Of a stretch of DNA of 7,863 nt, positions 6,823 to 7,863 are shown piece by piece. The DNA comes from UBA3263 sp964508865 (lineage in GTDB: Bacteria > Bacteroidota > Bacteroidia > Bacteroidales > Muribaculaceae), in NCBI GenBank assembly GCA_964508865.1, contig CAZDVP010000090.1, positions 1 to 7,863 of the forward strand. The letters run 5' to 3'. The notes beneath the pieces are model-generated. The model did no database searches and had not been told where the DNA came from. It saw nothing but the letters and a program-made list of their open reading frames with translations. Position numbers and translations under genes: made by a program. Within the stretch, counting starts at the first letter, position 1; every line of letters starts with the position of its first letter.

Positions 6823-7429
6823 ATATTGAAGTTTCGAAATCGTCGGCAATCTCCACTTCGGAATATTCCTCGACGGAATCAACCGGAGTTTCGCCATAGC
6901 CCTCGCCAACCTCAACAACTATGGTTGAAGTCAGGGGGAGTTTGGTGCCCGCGCGCAGGGTAACGCCCATGCTCTTGACCGCGAGCACCAGGTCGCGATA
7001 GTCCGACGGAACGCGCACTTCGCGAATATCCTTAAATCCCATGGATTCGAGCGAGGCGCGAGCCTGGCGAACGGAGCACCCGACCAGCTCGGGCAAGGTT
7101 ACCTGGCGCGGCGACATGGCGTTGATGGTCAGATAAACCGTGCGACCGGGCTTGACGCGATTGCCGGCGGGAGGGACCTGCTCGACTATGGCGCCACGCT
7201 CGCAGGCGGAGTCATAGACGGAGTCGACCACTTCGGTCAGCAAATCGCAGCCACTGAGAATATGGCTTGCCTCGGAAACGCCCATATGGCGCACATCGGG
7301 AACTACGCGGACCTGACCGTGGGCAGTCCAGACGTTCAGGCCAAACATAACGCCGCAAACCAACACTATTGCCACAACAAACATCAGCAGCAGGTTGGTC
7401 AGAATCAGGTGCTTCTTGAAAAATTCCAT
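6812..7429 (-). CDS. Membrane-anchored PASTA-domain protein
   Basis: A 205-aa protein with a short basic cytoplasmic start (MEFFKKH), one transmembrane helix (about 8-33, LILTNLLLMFVVAIVLVCGVMFG) and a periplasmic part with two PASTA repeats. The first (about 40-104) contains VPDVRHMGVSEASHIL and the typical VEQVPPAGNRVKPGRTVYLTIN; the second (about 108-174) contains TLPELVGCSVRQARASLESMGF and ends at TIVVEVGEG. A Glu/Asp-rich tail of about 30 residues follows. Cysteines at 61 and 76 lie in the first repeat and could pair. PASTA repeats bind peptidoglycan fragments or act as spacers in the Ser/Thr kinases and PBPs of Gram-positive bacteria; here there is neither kinase nor transpeptidase domain, so an envelope-sensing or cell-wall-associated role is only inference. 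The leader lies directly after the rpsO terminator and is pyrimidine-rich rather than Shine-Dalgarno-like. Confidence 0.9.
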   Translation of the reverse strand: MEFFKKHLILTNLLLMFVVAIVLVCGVMFGLNVWTAHGQVRVVPDVRHMGVSEASHILSGCDLLTEVVDSVYDSACERGAIVEQVPPAGNRVKPGRTVYLTINAMSPRQVTLPELVGCSVRQARASLESMGFKDIREVRVPSDYRDLVLAVKSMGVTLRAGTKLPLTSTIVVEVGEGYGETPVDSVEEYSEVEIADDFETSIYDD

Positions 7430-7444
7430 TGGGAGGAGGTGGTT
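7430..7444 (-). promoter_or_regulatory. Pyrimidine-rich leader of the PASTA gene, anti-Shine-Dalgarno-like
   Basis: The 15 bp between the terminator T-run and the PASTA ATG read AACCACCTCCTCCCA on the transcribed strand. They contain CACCTCCT (7441-7434), identical to the anti-Shine-Dalgarno core at the 3' end of 16S rRNA, rather than its complement. They also hold a further CCTCCC (7436-7431), identical to the 3' arm of the preceding terminator stem. No start-site promoter can fit here. The function, if any, is unknown. Confidence 0.5.
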
Positions 7445-7481
7445 AAAAAAAGGCGGGAGGCCGTTGACTGCGGACCTCCCG
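7445..7481 (-). terminator. Intrinsic terminator after rpsO
   Basis: On the minus strand, nine bases after the rpsO stop codon, CGGGAGG (7481-7475) pairs with CCTCCCG (7460-7454) in seven perfect base pairs. The stem extends by three more pairs (CCG/CGG) past one bulged U, around a CAGTCAA loop. Two bases later comes a run of seven T (7451-7445). This is a strong Rho-independent terminator, and it separates rpsO from the downstream run of genes unless there is read-through. Confidence 0.9.
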
Positions 7482-7489
7482 TTGATGCC

Positions 7490-7765
7490 TTACTTACGGA
7501 TACCGAGCTCTTTCTGAGCAATGATGGCACGGTAGCGGTTGATGTCCTTGCGAATCAGATAATCCAGCAGGCGACGACGCTTACCAACCAGTTGCTTCAG
7601 GGCGCGGGCCGTAGCATAATCTTTGTGATTTGACTTCAGATGTTCAGTCAAATGAGCAATACGGACCGAGAACAATGCTATCTGGGCCTCGGGGGAACCA
7701 GTATCAGTCTTACCCTTACCGTATTTCTCAAAGATTTCAACTTTTTCGTCAGAATTAAGATGCAT
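7490..7765 (-). CDS. rpsO: 30S ribosomal protein S15
   Basis: S15 is a primary 16S rRNA-binding protein of the 30S platform (helices 20-22), needed for binding of S6, S18 and S11. The 91-aa protein matches along its whole length: the TDTGSPEAQIALFSVRIAHLTEHLKSNHKDY block (20-50), the GKRRRLLDYL block (61-70), and the C-terminal RYRAIIAQKELGIRK. Family members are usually 89 aa; two extra residues lie near the C-terminus, between RAII and KELG (about 83-84). The ATG at 7765 is clear. It has its own promoter upstream and an intrinsic terminator 9 bp after the stop codon. Its codons look less GC-biased than those of its neighbours, as is usual for a highly expressed ribosomal gene. S15 represses its own mRNA in several bacteria; no such structure is obvious in the short leader here. 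Confidence 0.98.
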   Translation of the reverse strand: MHLNSDEKVEIFEKYGKGKTDTGSPEAQIALFSVRIAHLTEHLKSNHKDYATARALKQLVGKRRRLLDYLIRKDINRYRAIIAQKELGIRK

Positions 7766-7817
7766 TCTTTGGAAATTTTGGTGGTTAATAATTAGTGAAT
7801 ATTTGCTAAAAGCGCTG
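7766..7817 (-). other. AT-rich 5' leader of rpsO
   Basis: About 50 bp between the -7 element and the rpsO ATG. It holds an AGCGCT palindrome at 7811-7816, close to the expected transcription start, and then AT-rich sequence ending in CCAAAGA before the ATG. There is no Shine-Dalgarno sequence and no stable hairpin that I can see. The A-rich stretch before the start is typical of highly translated Bacteroidota genes. Confidence 0.55.
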
Positions 7818-7849
7818 CAAAGTTACGAATAATTTCCCTAACCCCCAAA
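7818..7849 (-). promoter_or_regulatory. Bacteroidota-type housekeeping promoter of rpsO
   Basis: Read on the minus strand, TTTG (7849-7846) is followed after 20 bp by TAACTTTG (7825-7818). This fits the known Bacteroides consensus of a -33 TTTG and a -7 TAnnTTTG about 19-21 bp apart. Transcription would start a few bases downstream, near 7811, giving an untranslated leader of about 45 nt before the rpsO ATG. It is the only full match to this consensus at a gene start in the window. Confidence 0.8.
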
Positions 7850-7863
7850 CTTTTTCGCATTTT

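Larger units (their letters stand above)
12..7429 (-). other. Predicted eight-gene transcription unit (PASTA gene to mutS2)
   Basis: Eight genes run in one direction with junctions, in order of transcription, of -11 (PASTA/rluD), +10 (rluD/fur-family), +26 (fur-family/porQ), -11 (porQ/cmk), -47 (cmk/ispH), -8 (ispH/lipoprotein) and +16 bp (lipoprotein/mutS2). No terminator or consensus promoter is visible between them. Co-transcription is therefore likely. The promoter is not evident: it must lie inside rpsO, inside the PASTA gene, or be the rpsO promoter acting by read-through. Confidence 0.65.

Noticed and set aside
5749..6918. Longer 389-residue version of the pseudouridine synthase
   Set aside because: The added 32 residues overlap the PASTA gene and look like out-of-frame translation; ATG 6822 fits the tight operon spacing.
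5581..6963. 460-codon open frame on the plus strand
   Set aside because: It lies antisense to rluD and parts of the fur-family and PASTA genes, which have clear family motifs. Its translation shows no recognisable domain; long antisense frames are common in GC-rich coding DNA.
7342..7349. TATGTTTG on the minus strand inside the PASTA gene, a match to the -7 consensus
   Set aside because: No TTTG lies at the right distance upstream and the site is within codons for the transmembrane segment, so it is probably chance.
7431..7441. Plus-strand GGGAGGAGGTG as a Shine-Dalgarno site for a plus-strand gene
   Set aside because: No start codon at suitable spacing leads into a credible protein; the DNA beyond is the rpsO terminator and gene on the other strand.
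7673..7680. TAGCATTG inside rpsO as a possible promoter for the downstream operon
   Set aside because: It has a mismatch in the -7 core and no good -33 element; kept only as a remote possibility.
7826..7845. G-runs (GGGGG and GGG) in the rpsO promoter spacer as a quadruplex
   Set aside because: Only two runs of three or more G are present; four are needed.

Overview
The window is a compact stretch of housekeeping genes from a member of the Bacteroidota, most likely order Bacteroidales. A gut family such as Muribaculaceae is a guess from the GC-rich codon use. Evidence for the phylum: a PorQ-type protein, found only with the type IX secretion system; a textbook Bacteroidota promoter (TTTG, 20 bp, TAACTTTG) upstream of rpsO; and no convincing Shine-Dalgarno sequence before any of the nine start codons. 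All nine genes lie on the minus strand, so transcription runs from right to left, and there is almost no non-coding DNA.

Layout in order of transcription: a promoter and short AT-rich leader (7766-7863), then rpsO (ribosomal protein S15), then a strong intrinsic terminator (7445-7481). Only 15 bp later an eight-gene run begins: a membrane-anchored PASTA-domain protein, an RluD-type pseudouridine synthase, a Fur-family metal regulator, PorQ, cytidylate kinase (cmk), IspH, a small orphan lipoprotein, and MutS2, which ends 11 bp from the window edge. Neighbouring genes overlap by 8, 11, 11 or 47 bp, or are separated by 10, 16 or 26 bp, so they are probably co-transcribed and in part translationally coupled.

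The operon mixes translation (RluD; MutS2 as a recombination or ribosome-collision factor), nucleotide supply (Cmk), isoprenoid precursors (IspH, a 4Fe-4S enzyme), envelope functions (PASTA protein, PorQ, lipoprotein) and metal-responsive regulation (Fur family). Every gene looks intact. I found no mobile element, CRISPR array, tRNA or rRNA, toxin-antitoxin pair or defence system.

I see no clearly new system. The points most worth checking are the rpsO/PASTA junction (a terminator with no room for a new promoter, a third copy of the stem sequence, and an mRNA leader that copies the anti-Shine-Dalgarno core of 16S rRNA), the AUGUGA start-stop at the porQ start codon, a dyad just before mutS2, the uncharacterised lipoprotein, and the placing of a Fur-family regulator and PorQ among housekeeping genes.
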